Source of the DNA: JAOUEA01 sp038249195
Lineage (GTDB): Bacteria; Actinomycetota; UBA4738; HRBIN12
DNA: 64,000 nt
Direction of reading: 5' to 3'
Assembly: GCA_038249195.1 (NCBI GenBank)
Contig: JBBRWM010000004.1
Location: 186,001-250,000 of the forward strand
Shown here piece after piece: positions 26,402 through 34,897 of this stretch. The notes under the pieces are model-generated. The model searched no databases. It was not told where the DNA came from and was given only the letters and a program-made list of their open reading frames with translations. The first letter of the stretch is position 1; each line of letters opens with the position of its first letter. The position numbers were made by a program, and so were the translations under genes.

Positions 26402-27466
26402 ATGACGGCGAGCATGCGCGCCTTGCGCAAGACCGCACGGCGACCCGGGGCCGAGCTCGTAGAGATCGCCGTGCCGACGCCCCGAGACGACGAGGTGCTG
26501 GTGCGTGTTGACGGAGCCTCGATCTGCGGCACCGATCTCCACATCTACGATTGGAACGAATGGGCTGAGCGCCGCATCCCGCCGGTGCCGATGACGTTCG
26601 GCCACGAGATGGCCGGCACGGTGGAGGCCGTCGGCGACGAGGTCCATCACCTGCGGCCGGGGGTCTTCGTGGCGGCCGAATCCCACATCGCGTGCGGCCG
26701 TTGTTCGACGTGTCAGACCGGCCGAGCCCACATCTGCGAGAACCTACGGATCCTCGGGGTCGACACGGACGGGGTCTTCGCGGATCTGGTCGTGATCCCG
26801 GCCCAGAACGCCTGGGTGGTGGGAGCCGGGATCGATCCGGATGCCGCGTCGGTGATGGAGCCGTTCGGCAACGCGGTCCACGCGACGTTCGGAACCGCCG
26901 GGGGCGAGGACATCGCAACGAACGCGGTGGCGGTGATCGGCTGCGGGCCCATCGGGATGTTCGCCGTGGCGACCGCCCGCTCGCTCGGAGCCTGGAAGGT
27001 GATCGCCATCGAGCCGAACGACTACCGGCGCGCGAAGGCCGCCGAGATGGGCGCGGACGTCCTGATCGACCCGGGGACGACCGACCCGGTCTCCTCCGTG
27101 ATGGATCTCACGAACGGGAGCGGGGCCGAGGTGGTCCTGGAGATGAGCGGGAACGCCCGAGCGATCGACCAGGGCGCGCAGATGCTGGCGCGGGGCGGGC
27201 GCATGTCGCTGCTCGGGTTGCCCGACGGAGCGGTCACGCTCGACCTGAACGACCATGTGATCTTCAAGGAGGCACGGCTCCAAGGGATCACGGGCCGGGA
27301 GATGTTCCGCACCTGGCAGCAGACCACGACCCTGCTTTCCACCGGGCGCGTCGACGTATCCCCGGTGATCACGCACCACTTCCCCCTCGAGCGCTTCCAG
27401 GAGGCGTTCGCGACCACCGCCTCCGGTCGTTCCGGGAAGGTGATCCTGCGACCTCGTCGCGCCTAG
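26402..27466 (+). CDS. tdh: L-threonine 3-dehydrogenase
   Basis: 354 residues, zinc-dependent MDR superfamily. Catalytic zinc residues appear in ICGTDLHIYDWNEWAERR and FGHEMAG; the CGTDxHIYxW signature is characteristic of threonine dehydrogenase. A structural zinc loop with four Cys (CGRCSTCQTGRAHIC) follows. The NAD site is VIGCGPIGMFAVATA with a downstream acidic AIEPN. It oxidises L-threonine to 2-amino-3-ketobutyrate, which the kbl product 0.6 kb downstream would cleave to glycine and acetyl-CoA. A second Met lies 4 codons in. Ends with a 4-nt overlap with the convergent DUF6941 gene. Confidence 0.93.
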   Translation: MTASMRALRKTARRPGAELVEIAVPTPRDDEVLVRVDGASICGTDLHIYDWNEWAERRIPPVPMTFGHEMAGTVEAVGDEVHHLRPGVFVAAESHIACGRCSTCQTGRAHICENLRILGVDTDGVFADLVVIPAQNAWVVGAGIDPDAASVMEPFGNAVHATFGTAGGEDIATNAVAVIGCGPIGMFAVATARSLGAWKVIAIEPNDYRRAKAAEMGADVLIDPGTTDPVSSVMDLTNGSGAEVVLEMSGNARAIDQGAQMLARGGRMSLLGLPDGAVTLDLNDHVIFKEARLQGITGREMFRTWQQTTTLLSTGRVDVSPVITHHFPLERFQEAFATTASGRSGKVILRPRRA

Positions 27467-27960
27467 AGGTAGCCGGGTTCGGTGGCGCCGCGCGCGGTTG
27501 TGGTCCCCCCGGGTGCGCCCTCGGGCGCGGCGTCGGCGCCCGCCAGGTCCACGCGGAACGGGAGGCGCTCGACGTCATCGCCGTCCACCCGCACCGAGAA
27601 GGCGTAGCTGCCGGCCTCGGGGAACGCCAGGCCGTCGATGTTCAGCGCCATCGGCACGACCACCTCGGCGAACCCGTCGTTCGGCATCTGGGAAGTGAAC
27701 GTGGCATGCAGGGCGAACTGCTCGACTCCCGCCTGGTCGCTGAACAGCACCATCGGCTGCTCGTCCGGGCCGAGCAGGGACAGCTCGAGGTTGTGCTCGC
27801 CGGCGTCGCCGTCCTCGAGCGTGACGATCACGCCGATGCCCACGCGGTCGTGCCGAGCGGGGAAGCCGCCCGAGGCGAGACGGTTCCACCCCGCCCCGAG
27901 CACGTACAGCTTGCCCTCCACGCCCTGGACGGAGTCGGCGAGGAACGCCCGCGTCTTCAT
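27463..27960 (-). CDS. DUF6941 family protein
   Basis: 165 residues. Reads as a beta-sandwich domain (RAFLADSVQGVEGKLYVLGAGW, HNLELSLLGPDEQPM, FPEAGSYAFSVRVDGD), matching the DUF6941 type of actinobacterial proteins, then a Gly/Ala/Thr-rich tail. No signal peptide. Function unknown. ATG 27960 is chosen because AGGA lies 9 nt upstream; an ATG three codons earlier is possible. It is inserted on the opposite strand between tdh and kbl. Confidence 0.8.
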   Translation of the reverse strand: MKTRAFLADSVQGVEGKLYVLGAGWNRLASGGFPARHDRVGIGVIVTLEDGDAGEHNLELSLLGPDEQPMVLFSDQAGVEQFALHATFTSQMPNDGFAEVVVPMALNIDGLAFPEAGSYAFSVRVDGDDVERLPFRVDLAGADAAPEGAPGGTTTARGATEPGYL

Positions 27961-28022
27961 GGCGGGCATCCTAGCGGTCGCCGCGCGATAGGGTTCCGTG
28001 CATCATCGAGGAGGGAGGCCAC

Positions 28023-29201
28023 GTGGGCGCGCTCGACTACCTGAACGACGAACTTGCCACCCTGGCCGCCGACGGAACCCTGTTGCATCCGCGGACCCTC
28101 GAGGGCCCGCAGCGCGCCCGGGCCGTGTACGACGGCCGGCCGGTGATCAACCTCGCGTCCAACAACTACCTCGGCCTGGCCAACCACCCCCGCATGAACG
28201 AGGCCGCCGCCGAGGCTGCCTCGCGGCTGGGCGCGGGCTCCGGTTCCGTGCGCACCATCGCGGGGCAGATGAGCGAGCACCTGGAGCTCGAGCGCCGGTT
28301 CGCCGCCTTCAAGCACGCCGCGGCGTCGCTGATGTTCCAGTCGGGGTTCACGTCGAACGCCGGCACCGTGGCGGCGATCCTGTCCAAGGAAGACGTGATC
28401 GTCTCCGATCGGCTCAACCACGCGTCGATCATCGACGGCGCACGGCTCTCGCGGGCGGAGATCAAGGTGTTCGAGCATCGAGACCCCGAGCACGCGGGGA
28501 AACTCCTGGCCGACACGGCCCGGCCCGGGCGGCGCCAGCTCCTGATCACCGACGGCGTCTTCTCGATGGACGGGGACATCGCGCCGCTGCCCGATCTGGT
28601 GGACGTCGCCGAGGCGACGGGCGCCATCATGATGGTGGACGATGCGCACGCCTCGGGTGTCTTGGGCACGGGCGGCGCCGGCACGGTCGATCACTTCGGC
28701 TTGCACGGCCGCGTGGACATCCAGGTCGGCACGCTCTCGAAGGCGATCGGCGTCATCGGCGGGTTCATCGCCGGGGAGGTGCACCTCGTCGAATGGCTCC
28801 AGAACCGCGGGCGGCCGTACCTGTTCTCCACGTCGGCCCCCCCGGCCGTCGTGGCTGCATGCCTCGCCGCGCTCGACATCCTGCGCGACGAACCCGAGCG
28901 GCTCGATCGTCTGTGGTCGAACACGGCGCGCTTCAAGGAAGGGCTGGCCGACCTCGGGTTCGACACCGGCGCGTCGCAGACCCCCATCACCCCGGTCATC
29001 ACGGGCGACGAGGCCACGACGCAGGACTTCGCCGACCGGTTGTTCGAGGCGGGGGTGTTCGCCCCGGCGATCGTGTTCCCCACGGTGGGCCGCGGCCTGG
29101 CACGCGTGCGAACCATCGTGACTGCTGACCACACCGACTCAGACCTCGAAGAGGCGCTTGCCATCTTCGGGAGCGTTGGACGGGGGCTCGACCTCGTCTG
29201 A
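28023..29201 (+). CDS. kbl: Glycine C-acetyltransferase (2-amino-3-ketobutyrate CoA ligase)
   Basis: 392 residues, PLP fold type I of the alpha-oxoamine synthase family. Key blocks are INLASNNYLGLANHP, GAGSGSVRTIAG, DDAHASGVLG with the PLP-binding Asp, and GTLSKAIG with Lys240 as the Schiff-base lysine. With the tdh gene the substrate is most likely 2-amino-3-ketobutyrate, cleaved with CoA to glycine and acetyl-CoA. GTG 28023 follows a strong GAGGAGGGAGG. Glycine made here could feed the one-carbon reactions encoded at the right end, which is inference only. Confidence 0.95.
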   Translation: MGALDYLNDELATLAADGTLLHPRTLEGPQRARAVYDGRPVINLASNNYLGLANHPRMNEAAAEAASRLGAGSGSVRTIAGQMSEHLELERRFAAFKHAAASLMFQSGFTSNAGTVAAILSKEDVIVSDRLNHASIIDGARLSRAEIKVFEHRDPEHAGKLLADTARPGRRQLLITDGVFSMDGDIAPLPDLVDVAEATGAIMMVDDAHASGVLGTGGAGTVDHFGLHGRVDIQVGTLSKAIGVIGGFIAGEVHLVEWLQNRGRPYLFSTSAPPAVVAACLAALDILRDEPERLDRLWSNTARFKEGLADLGFDTGASQTPITPVITGDEATTQDFADRLFEAGVFAPAIVFPTVGRGLARVRTIVTADHTDSDLEEALAIFGSVGRGLDLV

Positions 29202-29207
29202 GCCGGG

Positions 29208-29885
29208 CTAGGCACCCGCGTCCGCGAGCCGCGCCTGCAGGCCGCGGAGCAGCAGATCCAACCCGAACTCGAACTGGTCGTCGGCGTCGATCCCGCCGGC
29301 TGCCGGGAAGCATTCGGCCACGTTCGGGAGCTCGTCCGAGGGGATCGCCGCCTGGAGGTCGTCCGAGGTCATGGCGGAACGTGGGCCGCCGAACATCTCG
29401 CGCGTCTCCATCAGCACGAACCCGAAGATGTACCCACCCACGGCGTGGAAGGCCTCGCCGGCCTCTTCCGCGGACAGGCCGATGCCCCGCAGGCACGCGA
29501 GCGCGAACTCCATAGGGCGCAGCGACGAGACGGAGTCCATCGGCTTCTTCCGCTCGGCGAAGAGCTGGATCACCTGGGGATGGGCCTTCAGCAACCGGCG
29601 CCATTCACGGACTGCCTCGCGACCCGCCTCGAGCCAGTCCGACGTGTCCTGCGGGATCCGGAACTCGCTCATCACCTTTTCCGTGATCCCGTCGAGGAGA
29701 TCCTCCTTGTCGCGCACGTGGTTGTAGAGGGACATCGCCTCGACCTGGAGCTCGCGCCCGACGCGTCGCATCGAGACCGCCCCGAGCCCCTCGCCGTCCA
29801 TCACCTTCATGGCGGCGCGCACCACGCGTTCACGCGTCAGCCGCTCGCGCGCCTCCCGGGCAACGGGGGAAGGGACCGTCTTCAT
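29208..29885 (-). CDS. TetR-family regulator (TetR_C type), likely repressor of the MMPL gene
   Basis: 225 residues. N-terminal helix-turn-helix of the TetR type (LTRERVVRAAMKVMDGEGLGAVSMRRVGRELQVEAMSLYNHVRDKEDLLDG) at about residues 15-65, then the larger all-helical ligand domain of the TetR_C class. It is divergent from the MMPL transporter with a 136-bp shared region that holds a near-perfect 16-bp inverted repeat over the MMPL promoter. The simplest reading is repression of both genes and relief by a lipophilic ligand. Start at 29885. Confidence 0.9.
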   Translation of the reverse strand: MKTVPSPVAREARERLTRERVVRAAMKVMDGEGLGAVSMRRVGRELQVEAMSLYNHVRDKEDLLDGITEKVMSEFRIPQDTSDWLEAGREAVREWRRLLKAHPQVIQLFAERKKPMDSVSSLRPMEFALACLRGIGLSAEEAGEAFHAVGGYIFGFVLMETREMFGGPRSAMTSDDLQAAIPSDELPNVAECFPAAGGIDADDQFEFGLDLLLRGLQARLADAGA

Positions 29886-29925
29886 GCGCCTCGTGATCCT
29901 CACTCCAGACCCGCCCCGGTCTGGG

Positions 29926-29954
29926 TTGACATGCTTACGGTGTACGTCTAGGGT
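29926..29954 (+). promoter_or_regulatory. Promoter of the MMPL transporter gene
   Basis: TTGACA (29926-29931), 17 nt, then TAGGGT (29949-29954). Overlaps the TetR operator. Confidence 0.6.
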
Positions 29955-29981
29955 ACGTACGCTGTAAGCATACACCGTACA
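29931..29981. promoter_or_regulatory. Palindromic operator for the TetR regulator
   Basis: Left arm ATGCTTACGGTGTACG (29931-29946) and right arm CGTACGCTGTAAGCAT (29956-29971) form an inverted repeat with 14 of 16 matches and a 9-nt spacer. A second inverted pair, TACGGTGTA (29936-29944) and TACACCGTA (29971-29979), overlaps it. The layout suggests two cooperating TetR dimers covering the -10 region of the MMPL promoter. Confidence 0.75.
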
Positions 29982-30021
29982 TAGAGGCGCCGGGAGCCGG
30001 CGTGCGAAGGAGGGAACGCGG

Positions 30022-32499
30022 GTGAGGATCAACCCCGAAACGCTGTCCAGGGCGAGCAGTCGGCATCCGTGGCGTGTCATCGGTATCTGGGTGGCCGTGT
30101 TCCTGATCATGGGAGGCCTGAGCGGGGCCTTGCTCGGCGGCGTGTTGAACAACGACATCTCGTTCACGAACAAGCCGGAGTCCATCAAGGCCCAGGACAT
30201 CGTCGACAGCACATTCACGGCCGACCAGCCCGGCGTCAGCACCGAGTACGTCATCGTGTCCTCGGCGGACGCCACCGTCGACGACGCTGCTTATCAGGCG
30301 TACGTGAAGCAGCTTCAGGGAGCGTTGGCGGCCGACACGGCCGTCGTGGCCGCGCCCCCGACCACGTACTTCGACGTGGCCCAGCAGGCGCCGGATCAGG
30401 CGGCCTCGCTCGTGTCGAAAGACCAGCGATCGACCCTGATCCCCGTCCCCATCGTCAAGGACGACTCCGCGACCATCGCGGACCTGCGCACGCTGCTCGC
30501 GGACCAGGGGTCCGACGCGTTCACGACCGAGCTCGCCGGGCAGGCCACCCTCAACGCGGACTTCGCGAAGGTCGCGGAGGAGGACGCCCGCAAGGGTGAA
30601 TCGATAGGGATCGCGGTGGCGCTCGTCACGCTCGTGATCGTCTTCGCCGCCATCGTGGCCGCCCTCGTTCCCGTCGGCATCGCCGTGGTCGCCATCGTGA
30701 TCGCTCTCGGCATCACCGCGCTCGTGGGCCAACTCGTCGAGTTCAACCTGTTCGTGACGAACATCATCTCGATGATCGGTCTCGCGGTCGGGATCGACTA
30801 CTCGCTGTTCATCGTCTCTCGGTTCCGCGAAGAGCGGAAGAAGGGCTTCGAGAAGCTCGATGCGATCGGCGCGGCGGGCGCGACCGCGAGCCGAGCGGTG
30901 TTCTTCAGCGGCATGACGGTCGTGCTCGCATTGCTGGGCATGTTCATCATCCCGACCACGATCTTCCGGGCGCTCGCGGCCGGCGCGATCTTCGTGACGC
31001 TGGTGTCGATCGCCGCATCCATGACGCTCTTGCCCGCGATGCTCGCCAAGCTGGGGGATCGCTCCAACTGGCCGTACCTCGCACGTGGCGCCAACGTCCT
31101 CGTGTTGCTCTTCGTGGTCCTGTCCGCCGGTGTGGGCGGGGCTATCCTGGGCGTCGGCTTGAACGCGGCCGGCGCCGCGAGCGCGTTGGTCACTGCGGGG
31201 ACCCTCGTCGGGGTCGTCGGCGGCGCCTGGCTCATGGTCCGGGCGGTCAATCGCGACCGGCTCGCGTTCCTCAGCCGGTTCTCGCGGCCCGATGGCGTCG
31301 AGTTCGACAAGCGCGGTGGCGTCTGGGATCGCGTCACGCGATCGGTCATGGCGCGCCCCTGGGTGTTCCTGATCATCAGCGTGTTGATCCTGGGAGGGCT
31401 CGGCTCGTTCTATTTCCAGATGAACAAGGGAAGCTCGACCGGGATCAGCGCGCTCCCGGACACCATCGAGTCCAAGGCCGCCTTCGTGACCCTCGAGCAG
31501 CAGTTCGCGGGCGGCCTCACCGACCCGGCGCTCATCATCGTGACCGGCGACGTGGCGAGCCCGCAGGCACGGGCGGCCATCAAGGAGCTCCGGGCGGCCA
31601 TCGGGGCGGATCCGATCTTCGCGCCGCAGACACAGGTGACGCAGTCCCCGGACGGGACAGCCGTGCAGATCTCCGCCTTCTTCCGAGGAGAGACGCAGTC
31701 CGATGCCTCGTTCGCCGCCATCGATCAACTGCGGACCGAGTCGGTCCCCGCGGCCTTCGGCGGCGTTCAGGGCGTTCAGGTGTACGTGGGGGGCAACACG
31801 GCGATCTTCGACGACTTCCTGAGCGTCACCGACACCTACCAGTGGGTCGTGCTGGCCTTCGTCCTTGGGCTTTCGTTCCTGCTGTTGATGGTGGTGTTCC
31901 GCTCGGTCGTGGTGCCGTTGAAGGCCATCATCATGAACCTGCTGTCGGTGGCCGCCGCGTACGGAGCCGTGACCCTCGTGTTCCAGAAGGGCGTGGGGAT
32001 CAACTTCTTCAACTCCATCGGGTTCCATTTCCACCAGAGCGACGCCATCGAGGCATGGCTGCCGCTCTTCCTGTTCTCGATCCTGTTCGGCCTGTCCATG
32101 GACTACCACGTGTTCCTGCTGAGCCGGATCCGGGAGGAGTACGACAAGACCCACGACAACACCGAGGCCGTGGCCTACGGGTTGCGGACCACCGCGGGCA
32201 TCATCACCGGCGCGGCGATCATCATGGTGGTGGTCTTCACCGGCTTCGCCTCCGGGAGCCTGGGCCCGCTCCAGCAGATGGGCTTCGGGCTGGCAGTGGC
32301 GGTCTTCCTTGACGCCACGATCGTGCGGACGCTCCTCGTCCCAGCGTCCATGCGGCTGCTCGGCGACCGCAACTGGTACCTGCCCGGTTGGCTCGAATGG
32401 CTCCCCAAGCTCAATGTCGAGGGCCACGAGCCCGAGGCGCCGGTCGTGGTGCCCGATACGCCGGCCGAGTTGGTAGACGCCGAGCCGGGCCGCGACTGA
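30022..32499 (+). CDS. MMPL/RND-type transporter
   Basis: 825 residues. Two repeats each begin with a membrane helix, an extracytoplasmic domain and a block of helices, as in MMPL and SecDF-like RND proteins. The conserved Asp-Tyr pairs of the proton relay are seen as GLAVGIDYSLFIVSRFREE and GLSMDYHVFLLSRIREE. Residues ~356-410 hold an additional helix pair (VLVLLFVVLSAGVGGAILGVG and ALVTAGTLVGVVGGAWLMVR) between the halves. The family exports lipids, siderophores or hydrophobic drugs. GTG 30022 follows GAAGGAGGG. Controlled by the divergent TetR gene. Confidence 0.92.
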   Translation: MRINPETLSRASSRHPWRVIGIWVAVFLIMGGLSGALLGGVLNNDISFTNKPESIKAQDIVDSTFTADQPGVSTEYVIVSSADATVDDAAYQAYVKQLQGALAADTAVVAAPPTTYFDVAQQAPDQAASLVSKDQRSTLIPVPIVKDDSATIADLRTLLADQGSDAFTTELAGQATLNADFAKVAEEDARKGESIGIAVALVTLVIVFAAIVAALVPVGIAVVAIVIALGITALVGQLVEFNLFVTNIISMIGLAVGIDYSLFIVSRFREERKKGFEKLDAIGAAGATASRAVFFSGMTVVLALLGMFIIPTTIFRALAAGAIFVTLVSIAASMTLLPAMLAKLGDRSNWPYLARGANVLVLLFVVLSAGVGGAILGVGLNAAGAASALVTAGTLVGVVGGAWLMVRAVNRDRLAFLSRFSRPDGVEFDKRGGVWDRVTRSVMARPWVFLIISVLILGGLGSFYFQMNKGSSTGISALPDTIESKAAFVTLEQQFAGGLTDPALIIVTGDVASPQARAAIKELRAAIGADPIFAPQTQVTQSPDGTAVQISAFFRGETQSDASFAAIDQLRTESVPAAFGGVQGVQVYVGGNTAIFDDFLSVTDTYQWVVLAFVLGLSFLLLMVVFRSVVVPLKAIIMNLLSVAAAYGAVTLVFQKGVGINFFNSIGFHFHQSDAIEAWLPLFLFSILFGLSMDYHVFLLSRIREEYDKTHDNTEAVAYGLRTTAGIITGAAIIMVVVFTGFASGSLGPLQQMGFGLAVAVFLDATIVRTLLVPASMRLLGDRNWYLPGWLEWLPKLNVEGHEPEAPVVVPDTPAELVDAEPGRD

Positions 32500-32522
32500 G
32501 ACGACGCAGGGCTCCGGACCTA

Positions 32523-32554
32523 CATGGAAGGGGGCGCCCGTGCCCCCTTCCATG
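32523..32554 (+). terminator. Perfect 13-bp hairpin between the MMPL and AlkD-like genes
   Basis: CATGGAAGGGGGC pairs with GCCCCCTTCCATG around a GCCCGT loop. It lies between two convergent genes. Confidence 0.75.
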
Positions 32555-32571
32555 CGGGAACTCCGGCAGGC

Positions 32572-33261
32572 TCACCCGGTTGATCGCAGCCGGGACTTCA
32601 CGGCGTCGCTCTGGAGCTCGCGCAGGACGTCGCGCGCGATCCACCGGGCGCTGCGAGCATCCGCGCCGAGCAGCAGCTCGGCCTCCTCGATCGCGGCCGT
32701 GCGTGAGGCCTCGTTGCGTTTCCCGATCTGCCGTAGCGACCAGCTCACGGCCTTCTTCACGTAGTTTCGATCGTCCCGCGCGCCTCGGCGGATCGTCGGG
32801 AACCAGCCGACCCAGAAGGCGTCGTCGTGGTCGCGGTCGTGAGCGGCCCGCTCGGCGATCAGCGCGAACCCGGCGCGGCGTGAGAACTCCTCGTGTCGGC
32901 GGGCCCACGCCCTGGCCTTCGGGAACGTGTAGGCGGTTCGGCCGAACAGGTTGCTGCACGTCTGGTCACACAGATCCCACGAATCGAAGTCACGAAGCCA
33001 GGCCTCCATCTGCGCCTCATCAACCTGCGCGGGGTCGTCCACCATCGAGGCCAGGATGCGCCCCTCATGGATCTCGGTTCCCCAGAGGTCGAGGGCGAGC
33101 AGATGGTCGCCGCGATGGGCGCGGGCGATCCGCCGGCACTGCGGGATGCTCACGCCCAGCGCTCGCTCAACGTTGATGCCGACGCGCGCCATACCAGGTC
33201 GACGAGCCGGATCGGCCGCCGCACGAAGCTCGTCGACGACCTCACGCGTCTGTTCGCGCAC
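32572..33261 (-). CDS. AlkD-like DNA alkylation repair protein (HEAT-repeat)
   Basis: 229 residues. The PF08713-type pattern is visible: GVSIPQCRRIARAHRGDHLLALDLWGTEIHEGRILAS, then FDSWDLCDQTCSNLF and KAVSWSLRQIGKRN, all short helical repeats of a HEAT-like solenoid. AlkC/AlkD glycosylases excise positively charged alkylated bases without base flipping. The FDSWDLCDQ segment carries the Asp typical of the active-site groove. GTG start at 33261, overlapping the upstream DCC gene by 20 nt, so the two are co-transcribed. Confidence 0.88.
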   Translation of the reverse strand: MREQTREVVDELRAAADPARRPGMARVGINVERALGVSIPQCRRIARAHRGDHLLALDLWGTEIHEGRILASMVDDPAQVDEAQMEAWLRDFDSWDLCDQTCSNLFGRTAYTFPKARAWARRHEEFSRRAGFALIAERAAHDRDHDDAFWVGWFPTIRRGARDDRNYVKKAVSWSLRQIGKRNEASRTAAIEEAELLLGADARSARWIARDVLRELQSDAVKSRLRSTG

Positions 33262-33679
33262 CCGACCGATCCCCTCGCCGGCTCGGGTCGAGGACGCAGG
33301 CCTCGCGACCGACCAGCCTTCCTAGTCCCGCTCGGTGGCGGGCCACGCAGGCGTACGCCCGGTCGGTGGTGCGAGGCAAGCGCGCCAGGATGGCGGCCGG
33401 AGGGCTCCCGAGCGGCAGTCGACGCAGCAGCTCGGGAACGGCGGCGCCTGCCGACCAGATCTGTCCGTCGGGGGTCACCAAGTGCCAGGAAGTGAACCGC
33501 GCCTCCGGGCCGAGCGTCTCGAGCCAACGGTCGCCGCAAGGGCTCTGGATCGGCGCGAGCACGAGGCGATCGCCTCGATCCCCAGCGAGATGCCCGGCGA
33601 GATGCCAGGTCCGCACGCGTTCGGCCGCGAAGCGGCAGAACCCACAGTCCTCGTCGTAGAACAACCGCGCGGGTCCCAT
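33242..33679 (-). CDS. DCC-family (DUF393) thiol-disulfide oxidoreductase-like protein
   Basis: 145 residues. Begins ARLFYDEDCGFCRFAAE, the DxxCxxC-type motif that names the DCC family; predicted thioredoxin-like fold with a redox-active Cys pair. The C-terminal part is Arg-rich. No signal peptide, so probably cytoplasmic. ATG 33679 lacks a Shine-Dalgarno and has TAGCAT on the minus strand (33687-33692) 7 nt upstream. Physiological partner unknown; the downstream gene in the operon is AlkD-like. Confidence 0.82.
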   Translation of the reverse strand: MGPARLFYDEDCGFCRFAAERVRTWHLAGHLAGDRGDRLVLAPIQSPCGDRWLETLGPEARFTSWHLVTPDGQIWSAGAAVPELLRRLPLGSPPAAILARLPRTTDRAYACVARHRAGLGRLVGREACVLDPSRRGDRSGARTDA

Positions 33680-33686
33680 CACACGG

Positions 33687-33692
33687 ATGCTA
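33687..33692 (-). promoter_or_regulatory. Candidate leaderless -10 box of the DCC gene
   Basis: TAGCAT on the minus strand, 7 nt before ATG 33679. Confidence 0.45.
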
Positions 33693-33705
33693 CGCGGGCT
33701 CGCCG

Positions 33706-34794
33706 CTAGGTCGCCCCGGCGGGCACCCTCGCGAACGACAGGCCCATCTTCCGGATGCCGCGGATGATGGTGGGAAGTGCCTTGATCGTGTGCGCAGCGT
33801 CGCCGCCGCCGTCGTGCAGCAAGATGATCGAACCGGGCTGGACATGCGAGAGCACCGCCTTGGCTACGTCCTTCGCCGTCAGTCCTGAACGCCAGTCCTG
33901 GGGATCGACGCTCCACATCACCACTCGCATCCCCTGACGCCGAGCCTCTTGCACGACGAAGTCGTCGTAGCTCCCCCCCGGGGGTCGGAACAGCGTGGGG
34001 TGGATGCCGACGACATCGAGAGCGTCCCTGGCATCGGCGATCTCCCCACTGATCTTCTGCTGGCTGAGATCGGCGAGGGGTGGGGAGACGGGGTGGTCGT
34101 AGGAATGATCCCCTATGGGATACCCGGCGGCGGCGACCGCGCGCGCGAGGGTTGGGTAGCGCTCGACGAGATACCCGACCATGAAGAACGTCGCGGGGAC
34201 CTGGAACCGCTTCAGTACCGCGATGACGCGTTTGGTGTCGAGGGGCCACGGACCGTCATCGAACGTGAGCGCCACAGAACGCGGTACTTCCCCCGGACCT
34301 CTCGGGACGTCCGTCACGGAGACGACCTCACCTGAGACCTGCCCGGTCACGGTGACCCGCGTGGTGCGATAGGTGGCGAGCGTGCGCTCCGGGTTCCCCA
34401 CGCGCGGCTGCGCCAGGTCCACCGCGACGCGCTCGGTCGGCTCGATCTGATCGTCGCCGTTCACCACCGTGATCCGGTCTCCGACGACGAGCCGCGTGGT
34501 CCGAGGCCGACGCCGGCCGTTCAGCAGGATGTGACCGGGGTCTACGAATCGATCGAGCTCCCCACCCGATACCGACAGGAGCCGGCCGCTCGTGGCGTGC
34601 AGACCCCGGTCTTCGATGACGGCGCCGAACGTGGTGCCCAGCGGGACCTCGGATCGGGCGCCGTCCACCGAGATCCCGACGGGGGGCAGCGAGTCGAGGA
34701 ACCGCAAGGGGGGGCCGCCGCACGCGACGGCGAGCAGCCCGGCGGCAAGCGCGAGCGCGAACGCCCGGGCGTGGGGGAAGGCGCGTGTGATCAT
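33706..34794 (-). CDS. Lipoprotein polysaccharide deacetylase (NodB domain)
   Basis: 362 residues. A lipoprotein signal (FALALAAGLLAVAC) is followed by a ~150-residue beta-rich region (VGISVDGARSEVPLGTTFG, HILLNGRRRP, VTVTGQVSGEVVSV) resembling the DUF348/G5-like modules of resuscitation and wall-binding proteins. The NodB domain has the metal and catalytic motifs TFDDGPWP, HSYDHP, RPPGGSYDD and LLHDGGG. It probably removes acetyl groups from peptidoglycan or another surface polysaccharide outside the membrane. Start at 34794; the upstream region holds two near copies of CTCTCCTTG. Confidence 0.9.
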   Translation of the reverse strand: MITRAFPHARAFALALAAGLLAVACGGPPLRFLDSLPPVGISVDGARSEVPLGTTFGAVIEDRGLHATSGRLLSVSGGELDRFVDPGHILLNGRRRPRTTRLVVGDRITVVNGDDQIEPTERVAVDLAQPRVGNPERTLATYRTTRVTVTGQVSGEVVSVTDVPRGPGEVPRSVALTFDDGPWPLDTKRVIAVLKRFQVPATFFMVGYLVERYPTLARAVAAAGYPIGDHSYDHPVSPPLADLSQQKISGEIADARDALDVVGIHPTLFRPPGGSYDDFVVQEARRQGMRVVMWSVDPQDWRSGLTAKDVAKAVLSHVQPGSIILLHDGGGDAAHTIKALPTIIRGIRKMGLSFARVPAGAT

Positions 34795-34897
34795 GGGGTC
34801 TTGCCTGTGCTCTCCTTGGGGCTCTCCTTGCGGGCCTGAGGGACGCTTGCATCCTCGCACGGCCGCAGCGGCTCCGCCTCGCTGGGATGATGTTCGC

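Noticed and set aside
29935..32553. Long minus-strand frame opposite the MMPL gene
   Set aside because: His/Arg/Glu-rich low-complexity translation mirroring the membrane helices of the true gene; no start signal.
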